NCBI RefSeq assembly: GCF_902635505.1 | Contig: NC_045430.1 | Location: forward strand, 116,125,425 to 116,189,424 | Length of the DNA stretch: 64,000 nt | Reading direction: 5' to 3' | Source: Sarcophilus harrisii | Lineage: Eukaryota; Chordata; Mammalia; Dasyuromorphia; Dasyuridae | Shown here: positions 33,801-48,800 of the stretch, piece by piece | Layout of the letters: each line of letters opens with the position of its first letter | Numbering within the stretch: position 1 is the stretch's first letter | Position numbers and translations under genes: made by a program | The notes under the pieces: model-generated | The model's database searches: none | Seen by the model: the letters and a program-made list of their open reading frames with translations, nothing else | Told to the model about the DNA's origin: nothing

Positions 33801-36800
33801 AGGACTTTCTCTCTGGAAATTACTTCTCTTTTGTTTCTCCTCCCTGGGTAGGATGTAAGTTCCTTAAGATCAGAGACTCATTTTGTGCTTAGCAGAGAGA
33901 CTTAAACAGAAGATGTTTAATGAATTTCTTGTTGAGTTAAACTGAATTGAATTCCTCCTTCCTCTCATGTTATGCTTTAAAAGTATTGTTGAATGAGGGA
34001 GGGAAATAAATTTTTAATTTACTAGGTAAAATCTATCTACCCCATGTGACCCCAGTGGATAGAATGTTGTCAGAATTTTGTCAGGTAGACCTGAGTTTAA
34101 ATGTAACCACAGACACTTACTAGCTATGTGATCCTGGTCAAGTCATTTAACTTCTGCCTCAGTTTTCTCATCTGTACAATGGAAATAATAGCAGCACCTA
34201 CTTCACAAAGTTATTTTGAGAATCAAATGAGATAATATTTGTAAAAAAGTGTTAGTAGTGACTAGAACATGGTAGACACTAGCCACTTAATAAATACTCA
34301 TTCTGTTACATTGCCTAAATTTTATTGTTTATATTCTACAGATATCAATGCTTATACTAATTGTGACTTTTTTTCTTTTCTTTCATTGCAAGTTGGCTAC
34401 TCATTTTCCATCTGAAGAAGTTCTCTTGATAACAGCTTCTCCTGTTATTAAAGCAATTACAAATTTTAAGCAAGTAAGTACCTGATATCATTTTTCTTAA
34501 TATTATTCAAAAGAAAATGTGAAAACTTAACAGTTAAGACAGTTTTAAGGGTACTGATTTTTATGCTGTTTGCTATTTAGATTATGACAATCAAATAATG
34601 GCTGGGTTTTTCAGGAAGATTCCTTAGAACATTTGAATGAAAAGTGTATAAATGCAAAAGTGAATTTATGAATTCTGTTAAGTTTTTCCATTTAAAGGAA
34701 GAAAATTTGTATTTTATCCTTTCATGCATACTTTCAGCATTATAATACACATTTAAGACCATTTTAGCATAATAAAAAAATTGATTATAAATCCAATCAT
34801 AGTATTATAAATCTTGATCTGTATCTTTCCTTGAAAGATATGGACAATCAATACATAGTTTCCAGTGGTCATTTAGGGGTGTATATTGTGTTGCTTTTAT
34901 ATAACTGCATAACAGCCACATGTGAATGTCCTGGTGCCAAAGCATCTCCAAAAGAGCTGTTGTAGCAATTAACTTATCTATGTTTACAATCTTTATTTTC
35001 TTTGTATATATACTTCCCATCTCTTTAAGTAAAATGTTATTTTTTTTTTAGGGAAGGAACTGTTTCATTTTTGTCTTTGTATCCTTAGCTTTTTACCATT
35101 CCTCTTTCCTCCCTGTGGTGGAGGGGCAGAGGGCACATTCAAGGCTAGACTTGATTATTCAGATAATAGGGGGTGATCTGAAACAATGTAATTTTAGTAT
35201 CTGAGACAACTACTAACATCCTTATCCATCATTGTATGGAAGCAACCTTAGGTTCAACTGTCATTTCTCTCCTCATATTTTTCAAGAGTACTTTTTTCCT
35301 ATCTCTCTTTTTTGCCCCATCATCAGCATTGTTTTCAGTTACATGTCATTTCCCCTGGAGATTAGTTTCTTGGATTAGAGGGACTTGTGTAATTTTTCAT
35401 CTTTTGTATCAGTCTTTTTTTTTAACTTATTTTATTTTTTTCTGGTTAGACTTGTACATCCATTTTCTTTTAAAATACACATTTCTTTATGAATCATGTA
35501 GGGAGAGAAAAATCAGAGCAAAAGGAAAATTCATGAAAGAGAGAAAAAAATGAATATAGCATGTGTTAATTTACATTCAGTTTCCATAGTTTTCTCTGGT
35601 TGCAGATGCATCATAGTCTTCTAATCACTGTCTTATACAAGAGTTGTTTAATAAATGTTTAAATTGAAAATAAGTTATCAAGCATTCATTTTATTATTAT
35701 TTTACAGGTTTCCAAAACATTGGAAGAATTTGATGTTGAAGAACAACCAAGTTCTGTTTTAGAAAAACACTTTCCCAACATTAAGGTTTTAGAGTCCAGA
35801 GTAAAGCAGCTCAAGGCAACAGAACATGTGAGATAATTTTTTCCTAAGGTTTTTCATGTAGACAATTTTTTTTTTATTCTACATATTATATTTCTAGTTT
35901 TCAGTTCTTTTGACCCTTCTGTTTTTCTGAATGAGAATACTAAGACTGAATATAGATCAAAGCATAATATTTTCTTCTTTTTTAAAATTGTTATTTGTTT
36001 TTTTTTTCTTTCTCATGGTCCCTCTCCCCATTTTGGTCTGATTTTTCTTGCACAAATGAGAAATATAGAATATGTTTAAAAGGATTGCACATATTTAACC
36101 TATGTCATATTGCTTGCTGTCTTAGAGAGAAGGAAGGTAAGGGAGAAAAGGAGAAAATTTTAGAACACAGAAATCTTACAGAAATGAATGTTGAAAATAA
36201 AAAAGAAAGAAAAGTAAATATTTAATTTGGATACATTATTAGCAAAAATTTATTCTGGAGAAGTATCATAAAGGATGTCAATAGAAAGACGTGACCAGAA
36301 AAAAAAGCAGCTTTAGCACAAAGAGAGTGAAGGGCAGACAGCCCATGTGTGGCATTGATATACACACAGTATCAGCAGATCTTAGAAGGTATCTAACATA
36401 TTGGGTGCTCCTACATCTTTCCCCTTCCTTACCAACTCTTTTAAAAAAAAAAAAGTTATTTCTCCTTGCATATTTGCAACCCTCTGTTGTGCCTTAAGTT
36501 CTATCTAATTTAATCACAAATTTTTTTATCCCTCATCATCTTTCTCTAGACTATTGCAGCAATGTCTTCATTGATCTCCCTGTATTATCTTTACTCTCTC
36601 CAATTCATTTTCCATCCAGTTATCAAATTGGTAGTCCTAAAATTCAGGTTTTACTTTGTCATCTTTCTGCTCATTCAGATTTAGTAGTTCCCCATTGTCT
36701 TTAGGTTAAAATATAGACTCTGTTTGACATCTAAAATCCTTCACAATCTGACTTCAGTCTATCTTTCCACTCTAATTATACATTACTATCTCATTTACTA

Positions 36801-39800
36801 CTAAGCCAACTAGCCTGCTTGCTATTCTCCATGCATCAGTCAAATCACTTAAGCTGTTCCCCATACCCAAAATACTCCTCATCTCCATTTCTTAGAACCC
36901 AAAGTTCCCTTTAAGATTCAGCTCAAGTGCTTCTTCTTCAACTAGCCTATCCTGGTTCTTCTAGTTGCTAATTGCTAAACTTTCCTGATAATCCTGGAGT
37001 ATTTTTTTGTATCTATACTATACTTAACTTCTTTATGAATATGTGGTATTCTCATATTAGATTGTAAGCTTCTTAATGACAGGAAATGTCCCACTTTTGT
37101 TATTTGTAACCTTAATCTTAATCCATAATAATTACATATTAAATGCGCATCGATTGATGGATGAGTTGCAGGCTTAATATAGGAGTCAGATGAGATGATA
37201 GTTCCTTTGAGGTCATCAGTCTCATACAGTTTGTATGACTTAGTCCTTTAGGTTAGATATTTTTAAAATTAACATTAAGTTATGAGGTCTTTTTGTTTAC
37301 CAAAGGATGGAGAGGAGGCACATAATTTTTTTGAGCTATGAGGTTAAAAAAAAAAAAAGATAATATATCTCATTAAATACAACCATACTATTGGGAAAAA
37401 AATAAATCTTAGCTTAAAATAGAAAACTTGGTGGTTGCTGGTGTAGCTAGCGTTAAAAATCGTAACATTAAAATTGGTTTTGTCTTTGTAGTGTGGATTG
37501 ATTTCAATACTAGAATGCTATGTAATAATATTTGTCAGTGAATGTTTATATCTAAATATATGACTTCCAAAAGACATTTAATCAGGACCAGTATCTAGTA
37601 TCTATTTTTTAATTGGAATTATAAATAAAACTATATTTTTAAAATTGTGGGGATTATTATGTATTGTAACATTTAAATGACTCAGAATACATTACCATTT
37701 GAAAGACTCAGATTCATGTTTGCATGTTCTTATCCTTTCTCAGGATTCTTTAATGAATTAGAAAATGTCTTTTACTTTTTTGGACATTCATTCTACCAGA
37801 ATTCCTATTCTACCAGAATAGGAATATTAACAGAAGCTAATGAAAAGATTTTTTGAGCACTTAAATGTGAATCACCATTTTGTAAGCTCTTGTGATCTCA
37901 AAATTTTTATTTTTCACCATATAAAATACCCATATTATCTTACTTTAATATTTTTTGTTTAAAAAAAATCCAAACAAAACTTGACATTTATGTTACATTT
38001 AAGATTATTGACTTCATGACATTATTAAATAATTCTGTTTTTATTGGCTTAGAAATAATGTCATAAATTGAGTGATAAATTTATTTGTTATTATTTCAGT
38101 CCCACTTTGACACATACTGACTTTGTGACCCTGATCAACTCATGTGACCTCTCAGTACTCTAGGCTTCTTAATGTTAATATTCAAGTTGCAGAGGTGGTG
38201 CTGACCTGAGTTAGTGAAAGGAATTTCCCTATTCAGGAGTTTCCTATAGTAGTAAAATCACAGGGTCAGTCTTTACTTTAGTTTTGTTTTTTGTTTTTGT
38301 TTTTTTTATTTAGTTATTCTTTCTCAGATTTATCTGGTAAGTCTTAAATTATTATAACCATTCCTATGGCCTCCTAAGGCAATGTATAATTCTTTTTATG
38401 TACTTCTATTTCTTCCATAAATTTTATTTTTTGTTAACTGCTACCAATGATAGAATACTCCCTGATTCACTTTTAGGAGTCTCATGTAATATTTGAAAAT
38501 TTTATTATTATATGTTATTTGAAATAATATAATAAAACAACACCTTTAAGGAACTTCTTGTTGGTATTCTAGCAGAACATAATCAAATTACAGGGGGTTT
38601 TTTTGTTTGTTTGTTTTTAATGTGTCCTTTTTGTTATATATAGTATAGTAGTTCAATACTAATTAAGAGTTTAACCATTGAAAGATTATCCCAAAATCTT
38701 ATGGTTTTCATAAAACATTTTTATTATTACTTTATTTAACAGTTAATTTAAATTATGAAAAGCTAAAGGAAAACACATTCTGAATAATGCCAAAACATTT
38801 ACATATGCTGTTTGTGCTATAGAAAAGCATTTAGTGCCTATCAGAAGGAAATTTCATAATTTTTGGCAATTCTAAAATGAGATTTATAGTTTAAAATTAT
38901 GCTTTTTTGGCACTATCTGAATCCAAATCTCCCTACTCCTACCACCAAATTGTTTTATCTTGAAATAATATTTTTCCTTTATTAATTTATAATTTCACAG
39001 TGTATTTTAACAGAAGATGGCAATCAATATAAATATGAAAAACTCTGTCTGTGTGCTGGAGCGAAACCAAAGTTAATATCTGAAGGAAATCCATATGTAT
39101 TAGGAATCCGTGATACAGACAGCGCTCAGGTAATATTTATAAATTGTAGAATGTCACAGAACAATTTGGGTGAATATTATAGACAGGAATAGGAAACATT
39201 TTCAGAATGATTCTGTAGTGAATATTTCATTCATTATTAATAAAATTCATGTAAACTTTCCCATAAAATAGTTTAGAGACCATTTAATCAGAAACATTTT
39301 TTTAAAGCATCAAATACTAATCAACAAATACTTATTAAATACATCAGTGCAAAAAAAGAGACCCATAGTATACAGCAGAAAAGTTTCAGGAATATCTTAA
39401 TACTTTCTGCTAGAAGAAAATCTGGGGGTTCTGAATATAGAGAATACCAAAGGATGTTGCAAAAAAGTGAAGTCAATTGAATAGAAAATGATTTGCTTTT
39501 AAGTGGGAATTATATTTAAATAAATTATCCAGACATGCAGACCATCCTTGCTAAAAGAAAGATCAAAAATGAATTTTAAAAAATCTATAAAAACAAGAAA
39601 GCATGGCATGCATTTCATACAGCTTCAATTTGACCTATTAACACAAGCTATAGGAAATAAATAAAGGAACAAATGACAAAATCAACTATTCCCATTTGTT
39701 TTGTAAGTTTAAATAATGTAAAACAATCACCACAATGAGGAAACCAAGTATTGTTTATAAGTCAATTCAATCAGCAAATATTTAATATGCTTGTCAAGTG

Positions 39801-42800
39801 CAAAAACATGGCACTTAGGATATAAAGTCATTTTTACTAGCTTTTATAGGTAGTTGGTGGAAGATTATGAATAGAATTGTACCATAAAATAGAGGAAGAG
39901 CAAGGTAAAAATGATTTAAAAAGAAAGTTTGTCTTAAGAATCAAGTAAGCATCTCAAAAAATTTCAATATGAAGCTATTAAGGATATAGCAAATATGAAA
40001 ATTAGAAAAAAAGTCAGTATTCTACCACAAACTCTTTACTCTTAATATGGTGTTGTAACAATGGAGAGACCATGTTTGAACTCTTAATATTGTTGTGCTC
40101 AGTGTGCTGAATCCAAATAATTAGAAATGGCACTAAAAAAGGAAAAAAAGGACTTCCAGCCAAGATGGTGGAGAGGAGGCACACAGCTACTTAAGCTCTG
40201 CATTTTCTCTCAGAATTTATTTCATGACAAGCCTCAAAATTAATGCTTGACTGAAAAAAACCCCACAAATAATTACCAAGAGAAGACATCCTTGAAATTC
40301 GCCAGAAAAGGTCTGTTTTTGCTCGAGGACAGGGATGGTTTTAGATCAGGCATAGGCTGAGGGCAGGCAGCCATTGCAAGAGCACAGCAGGCAGCTCATA
40401 GCTGAGCAGACCGTAGTGGGGTGAGGTGTGATCTCAGCAATCTCTGCAGGAAGAGCTTTACCACAGTATTGAATACTTTTGTCCTGACAGCAAGCCAGTA
40501 GACAAGCAGAGAAGCTAAAAACTACAGGGAGTGAAGGCTATAACCCCAAAAAGCTAGCGTCTCTTGGGACCTAACTAATGCAAACAAGATTAGAAGGGAA
40601 GCAACAAACTGGGAAAACATTTTCACAGTTAAAGGTTCTGATAAAGGCCTCATTTCCAAAATATATAGAGAATTGACTAATTTATAAGAAATCAAGCCAT
40701 TCTCCAATTGATAAATGGTCAAAGGATACAAACAGACAATTTTCAGATGATGAAATTGAAACTATTTCCACTCATATGAAAGAGTGTTCCAAATCATTGT
40801 TTATCAGAGAACTGCAAATTAAGACAACTCTGAGATACCACTACACACCTGTCAGAATGGCTAAGATGACAGGAAAAAATAATGATGAATATTGGAGGGG
40901 ATGCAGGAAAACTGGTTCACTGATGCATTGTTGGTGGAGTTGTGAATGAATCCAACCATTCTGGAGAGCAATCTGGAACTATGCCCAAAAAGTTATGAAA
41001 CTGTGCATACCCTTTGATCTAGCAGTGCTACTACTGGACTTATATCCCAAAGAGATACTAAAGAAGGGAAAGGGACCTGTATGTACCAAAATGTTTGTGA
41101 CAACCCTCTTTGTAATGGCTGGAAACTGGAAAATGAATGGATGCCTATCAATGGGAGAATGGTTGGGTAAATTGTAGTATATGAATGTTATGGAATATTA
41201 TTGTTCTGTAAGAAATGACCAGCAGGATGAATACAGAGAGGCTTGGATGGACTTACATGAACTGATGCTGAGTGAAATGAGCAGAACCAGGAGATCATTA
41301 TATACCTCAACAATGATACTATATAGGATGTATTCTGATGGAAGTGGATTTCTTCGACAAAAAGAGAAGCTCTAATTCAGTTTCAATTGATCAATGATGG
41401 ACAGAAGCAGCTACACCCAAAGAAAGAACACTGGGAAATGAATGTAAACTGTTTGCATTTTTGCTTTTCTTCCCAGATTATTTTTACCTTCTGAATCCAA
41501 TTCTTCCTGTGCAACAAGAGAACTGTTCAGTTCTGCATACATATATTGTATCTAGGATATACTGTGACATATTTAACATGACTGCTTGCCATCTAAGGAA
41601 AAGGGTGGAGGGGAGGGAGAGGAAAAGTCGGAGCAGAAGTGAGTGCAAGGGATAATGTTGTAAAAAATTACCCAGGCATGCTGTTCTGTCAATAAAAAGT
41701 TATAATTTAAAAATAAAATAAAATAAATAAAAAGGAAAAAAAAAAAAAGACAAAAGAAACAGCTAGACCAGATCAAGTAATCACAGAGATTTTCTACATT
41801 AGAAGGGCTACACTTTTCACACTGTTAAAGAGATTCTCAAGTTAATGAAAAAGATTAGATATTGAACAACTGAAAAAAAATTGCAAGCATTACTACTTAT
41901 GAAAAAAAAAGGCAGTTGAAAAAATAACAATAACTCTTAGCCTGTAAACTATAAAATATTTATCATCTAAAATATAAGGAGGGAACAATCATATTTTCAC
42001 ACTTAATAAATGTAGTCAAACAGTTGACTGAAAAATCAAAGCAGAGGATAGAAGCAACTCTTGCATATCATTTATTACTGTAAAAATTTGTTTGATGCCT
42101 GAAAAAAGCAATTTCTAAGCTCTTCCAGTATCTTAGTATCCAATATCCAGTGTATTTTAGGCATATGCAAAGATTATAAAAGATTATATGATATACAACA
42201 ATATAATTTTTCAATTTTCTGATTATTGAAATCAAATGGGGCATAAGACACAACCTCTCAAGGATCCAGATTTGTGATATGAGGCAGTTACACTAACTGA
42301 CCTTCAGTTCCTCTTCTAACTCCAAATCTCTGATTCTGACATATGTTCAACCAAGATGTTTATTTACTACTGTCAAGAACATATAATACAGATTGCCAAT
42401 TAAAAAAGCATTCCCAAGATATAGAGAAGTGTTCTTAATGTTCCTGTTTGAGAATGGCATTGTCCTGAGTGCTTCCAACCTTGACATGTTAATCACTACA
42501 AAGTCAAAATCCTGTGACAATAAATAGGCAGTAGTATAAAAGACATTTGGGAAAAGCTACATGAATAAAAAATGAGAGATAATAGATAGTAAAAATCTAT
42601 GTGATGTATTGTACCACACACCATTTCAGGAAATCTAAAGGAAAATCACTGACATGTTAAGTAGCTCACTATGAAGGAATTTGAAAAGGACACAAATAAG
42701 AATGACTTTACTAAAACCTACCTTTATTGATGAATATTTTTTAAAATATCAATTTGAATATTCTCTTCTTTGATACAAATCCTATTTATTATTGCCTACC

Positions 42801-45800
42801 CATCCTATGTGAGTCTTGTCTTGGTCCTTCTATAAATTTACTACAAATTATGGAGCTTGCTAGAGGCTTTTCTCAGTTTCTCCTGACATTTTAAAGATAC
42901 TACACAGGGCACTACCTTTATTAAATGTATTTAATCTTTAATATACTTCTTTAACATTGCTTGCCCTGAGATTCTTCTGTAGACTAAATTTTGACTTTTT
43001 TTTCCTTTGAAATGCATTTGCATGTGGTTTTTTACCCTTTTTTTTGTTTTATGCTTTTTTTTATCAGGAATGATAGACATGAAGTAAGCATTTCTTAAGA
43101 TATTTTGAATTCATTTTAGTATACAATACAGAAATTCAGTTCTTCAAGACCATTTCAGTATGGATTAAAACTGTATTTTATTAAATTTTCTCCCCAGAAA
43201 ATAAATTAATAAAATATGATCATCTTCTAACATCAGCAGTTCCATTAAATGAATCATATGATTTATTTAATGTGTTTCTGTTGACCTTTCAAAATTCTTA
43301 AAATATCTCAAGAGTCATACTATTTCTTTAGGCAGAGTTGAAATGGCACAGTTAAAATAGTCTAACCTAAATGAGACATCATTTTGAGCCCTGTAATCAT
43401 CTATCACACTAACTAAAAATTGCCCCAAGTACTGAATAAAGCACAAACTAAATTCATTTTCATTTTTTCAGTCTTAGTGTCATAACAATTTTAGATACAT
43501 TATTTTAATGGACTTTCTAAAATTTTTATAACCATTGTTTATGTTTTAGGTCACTTAAACAGTTAATTCTTTTTTTATTCCTTTTAGAAGGAACATGCAT
43601 ATTGGAAGTGTTTCAGTTCTAATTCTGAAGCAAGGGAAGTACTCTGTCTTTCCTGTTGAGGCCAGTTTGTCAAAAAAAGTTAGAACCACTAGTTCATTCT
43701 AAATCATCATGATCTCTCCCATTAGATTAGCATTTGATAAGTCCGTCATTCCTAAAAATACTTAACTATTAATGGACTCACTATGATAATAAGACAGTGC
43801 TGAGTGGTATGCAAAAATGAGAAGTCAGTCTCATATTAGTGAGGTAAGTCCAGCACTAATGTAGTGAGCCCCCTGCCTTTGTTGGAAAAACTGAACTGAT
43901 TAAAGCTTCATTTAATCAGTATTTGGATAGTGTCCCCACAGTATTTGATTGTCCACAAAAACCTTACTTAAAAAGTAGAAAATGTGGATTAGTTAGGAGT
44001 GCTATAAGGAAGAAGAAACCATACAGTAAATATAGTGTACTAAAAAGGTATAATAATCTGATAAAGCGATCAAAGGACCTAACATGTAGTGCTTTAAGGT
44101 TTACAAAGTGCTTTTCATAAATTATCTTCTTTGAACTTTACAACAATCCTGTGAGATATAGCTTGAAGAAAGAGAGCTAAAGGAGATGAATACATTTAAA
44201 TTTTTTTAATTGGCTATAAAATTATTATATAGCATTCTATTCCTTCAAATATTACCCAGTACTGCCATAAGATTTCTGATTTGTTCTCTCTTTGATACAG
44301 GAATTCCAAAAACAACTCATGAAAGCTAAAAGAATAACAATCGTTGGGAATGGCGGCATTGCACTTGAGTTAGTGTGAGTATTATTCAACTTAATAAATA
44401 GTTCTGAGATTTTAAGTAATTTTTGGTAAACCACAGGATAAAAAAGCTGTTAGAGTTAAAATATTTGAAGTATTTTTAATAAATTTTTAAAAACAGTACT
44501 TGATTTTCTCTTTCCATTATAAAAAAATAAAAAATAAGATCAGTAATATTAATGTTTTCATACAGGTCTTTCTGAAGTGTCTTATCTACAATACTAAGGC
44601 CCTACAAGTTTAATAAGCATGAATTATTTTTATTTATTTTTTGTTCTTTTTTTTTTTTCCTGTTAGATTCCTCTTTTGTGAAGATCACAATAATAAGCAT
44701 GAATTATTTTTATTTATTTTTTGTTCTTTTTTTTTTCCTGTTAGATTCCTCTTTTGTGAAAGATCCTCTTTTGTGTATTAAGAACTAATGAAATTAACTA
44801 CAAATAATAAATTTTTTTCCAAGCTTCTGGATTTTTTTTCTATGGTGACTTTGCTTTTGGTGAGATATTTGGGAATTTTGTTTGAAACAAAGGACCTGGT
44901 TAGTATCAGAACAAACAATAAAGAAATGTCTCCCCGCATAAAATTAGTTATGATGAATGTTACTTCATGTTATTTCATTAACTGGTTTTATAAAAACAGC
45001 GCATTATAGTTTGTTCCATAGGAAGAGTGTTATAAATGGAAGGGTACTTCTTAGATGTTCAGAATTTGTACTATAAAATCTCAAAAATAAGTCTTTCTGG
45101 CATTAACCAGCATAAGTTCCTGAACTGGTCATGATTACCCAAGACATGAAGGGAGACGGGCTGAGACTAATGCTACTGCCCCTTTGGGAAGATCCAAGAA
45201 TGCTAAGAAGTTTTCCAATTTAAAGTTAAAGAGAAGAACCACATTACAGAGAAACAACTTACATAGAAAGGTGTTTTTGCATGACTACATATTTTAACTT
45301 ATGTCAAATTGCTTGCCTTCTCGGTGAGGGATGAGGGTAGGGGAGGAAGAAAAGGAGAGAAAATTTGGGACTCAAAATTTGAAAAAGGGGGGGGGGAACC
45401 CAAAAATTGTTTTTACATGTAATTGGGGGAAAACAACAAAAATATTAAATCCATGACTAGAATGAAAAAAAATTTTAAAGGAAGAAATTGCGTTATTCTA
45501 GGGGAAGAATTTTAGTTGTGAGTTTATCTCCTACTTTGGCTTGTCAAGAAAGTAAATTCCCTAGGAGCTGAAGCTACTTAGGCATCTGTGGAACCTTGGT
45601 AATTCTTACAACTTGATGGAGTGTTGCAAGCATCTTTAGGATGCTGCTCTTTGTGTGCTACAGTAGATGATATTCATTAAGGTTCATACCCAGGTTTGAG
45701 CCTAACATTTCTCCCAGGGGACCTCTACTATTTCTACTCTCTTTCCAAAAATGGCCATGTGATTTGATATCTAATTGGTAGAGGAGGATTTAGGGATATA

Positions 45801-48800
45801 TTTGGATATAATATTACCACAATATCCCTTGCAAAGGGACATCAGTTGAGATCTTTATAGATACAGAATGATTAAATGTGTACTAGAGGAGTGGTTATTA
45901 CCAAATTACTGCTTCCATGCTTCGCCATTTGAAAGATGTATATTTCATTCGTGTAAGTTCTTAATGTACTCTCAACATCTCTGCATCATTGTAGGTAATC
46001 TTTATAGTTACTGTAGCTGAATATTTCATCACCCTCTGGCCAACTGGATGATGAAATTTTCTGAATTTCATTAGATAATGATCCTGAAATTGCAGTATAA
46101 TCTGTATTTTCAGCCTTTAGGGCTTGGTGTAAGACTTCTGCATAACCTTTAAGAATCCAGGCTTGCTTTCCTTCCTAGTGAGGTGTCATAATAGACTTTA
46201 GTGTAAATTACTAGAATAATCATTTATTTTATCCTATTGTAACCTTATTTTACATAATAACACAAAACATCACCGTGGGCCCTACACAGAAATAGAGATT
46301 AATGGATGTAGAGAGAAAATGAAATTGAGAGATATAATTCAATCCCCTAATTTTGCATATAAGGAAATTGTGACCAAGAAAGATAAAGCAATTACCCAAA
46401 ATCACATAGACAGTAAACAACAGAAAGGATTCAAACCCAGGTTTTCTAATTCTAAATTCAGTGATTTGTTTTGTTTTATACCATAATGCCTTTGGGAAAT
46501 AAATTTGTTACACAGAACTTTTTGTGCATCAATTTTCACTATAATGAGGTTTTGCCAGTATTCATCATAAATTAGTTATGGATTCTTTTGGTCTATTGGA
46601 TAAATACCTTTTATAAATCTTCAATAAAAATCTTTTATTCTGAATATCTTTTGCTTATTAGACAGTTTTCCCAACTTGAGTTGGAATTTTTTTTTGCTCA
46701 GTAGTCAGTTGCTGTTTATAGATTTAAATATTCTCTTTTGCAAATCATTTTTAACTCTACTAATGAAATTTAATATCTTCTTCAGGTATGAAATTGAAGG
46801 CTGTGAAGTGATTTGGGCTATTAAAGACAAAGCAATTGGGAATGCTTTCTTTGATGCTGGAGCTGCAGAATTCCTGACCACAAAGCTCACTTCTAAAAAA
46901 TCTGAAGCTAAAATTACATGTAAAAGAACCAGATATACAATAGAAGGTACATTTTTTAAAACATATCTTCCTTTTCTTTCTATCTAGAACAAGGTAATTA
47001 CTTTAAGGCAGAAAACATTAGTAATGTGTAGAAGGTCTGAAAGTGTCAATGACAAACAAGGGATATTTTCTACCCCAGTATTTTGGGGACATTAGAGAAG
47101 GTATAACTATCATTTAAAGGCACAAACTATTTTTGTTTCCAAAGGAGATGGGATCAGGAGCACAAATGCCAGGAGGTTGCCCTTGGAGGAAAAATTCTCT
47201 ACATTTGAGAATGAAACAAAAGAGGAAAGAGTGAGAGAAGTTAATGTTGAAGGAGTTTGGAGGCATTAAAGAGAGCAGAATTAGCTTATGTTTGGATGAC
47301 TTCTTTTCTGCCTAAAATAGGCTCTGGGGCCCTTCTTGAGAGAAGCAAGATTGGAATGATATGATGAAATAGTGCAGAAAATTTAGGAGAAGATAAAGTT
47401 TAGAACAAGTACCATGGGAAGTTTGATAAAGAGTTGATTAGAGAAGAAAATAAAGTCACAGTGGTTTTTGCTCACTTGAGATTAGTTTATAAATTTGTAG
47501 CTAAGAAAATTGATACGGTCATGTGAGCTTCAGAACACATCCAGGGGTTCATTGACATGAATATGGTTTTTGCTTTTTGACCCTAAATTCTGTTTTCAGA
47601 AAGTGAAAAAGAAGCAAGTGACATAAATAATGCTGCTAATCTAGGCAGTGCCTTGGGACCTGATTGGCATGAAGGTTTAAATCTTAAAGGAACAAAAGAG
47701 GTATATGTCTCTATGTCCTAATTAGTTTCTATAAATACAAATTTTGTATATCTCCCTGAATTGACAAAAACATGAAATAGTTTGAAAAGTAGTACAAAAG
47801 ACAGTTGATTTATCCCTCCTCTCATAGGTAGCTGCATATTTAAATCTTGAAAGTAATCCATTGGTAACCTGTTCAAGTCTTTATTATGTAATTCCTATAT
47901 CCAATTAAATTCCCTAGTGTATTATTTTTAAACGTTTACCAGGAGTTTTATTTATAGAGGTTAAGTAAAATATGATCAGTGTCCTTACTATTCTTTCATG
48001 AATTTAAAGATGATTAAAAATTTTAATCAATTACATAATTTAATTTTTATTTTTGTTTTGTTTTGTTGAGGCAACTGGGGTTAAGTGACTTGTCCAAGGT
48101 CACACAGACCAGAAGTGTTAAGTGTCTGAGGCCAGATTTGAACTCAGGTCCTCCTGACTTCAGGGCTAATGCTCTATCCATTACACCAGCTAGTTGCTCC
48201 TGAATTGAATTTTTTTAAACTTAACCCTAACCCCAACTGATCCACCTCCAAAGAAATAACCACATTTATTAAGTATCTGCTGAGAGTCAAGATAAATATA
48301 AAATTTTGCTTCATAATGGTTCCTGGCCTTAGAAAGTTCTTAGTGTAGTAAGGAGACAAAATACAAACACAGAGAGCTATAATATGCTATTTTTCATGGT
48401 ATCATATTGTTTTGTAATTTTGTAATGTGTTATGTAAAGTCTGAGAAAAAGATCATTATTACCTGATAAGGAAAAGGCTACACAGAGGAGCTTATATTTG
48501 AGTTGGACTCTAAGATCGGGTGGATGGTGGGCATGGGAGTGGAGTACTGCTAGAGGGATGGAATGGAGCAGGCAAATAAGGAAAGGCCAGATATATGTAA
48601 ATATAGGCACCAGGATCTGGCTAGGAGAGTGACCATGAGGCAGAGAGAATCCATTTTGACCAGTGTCATCATTTTAGAGATTTACAATTCCTTAAAAATG
48701 CTATAAATAAGTACAAATTATTTCCAATGTCTATTTCTTTTAATTTCTTATAGGACATTTTAAGTGTCCATTTTAGAGTTAAAAATTATATCCTCTAACT

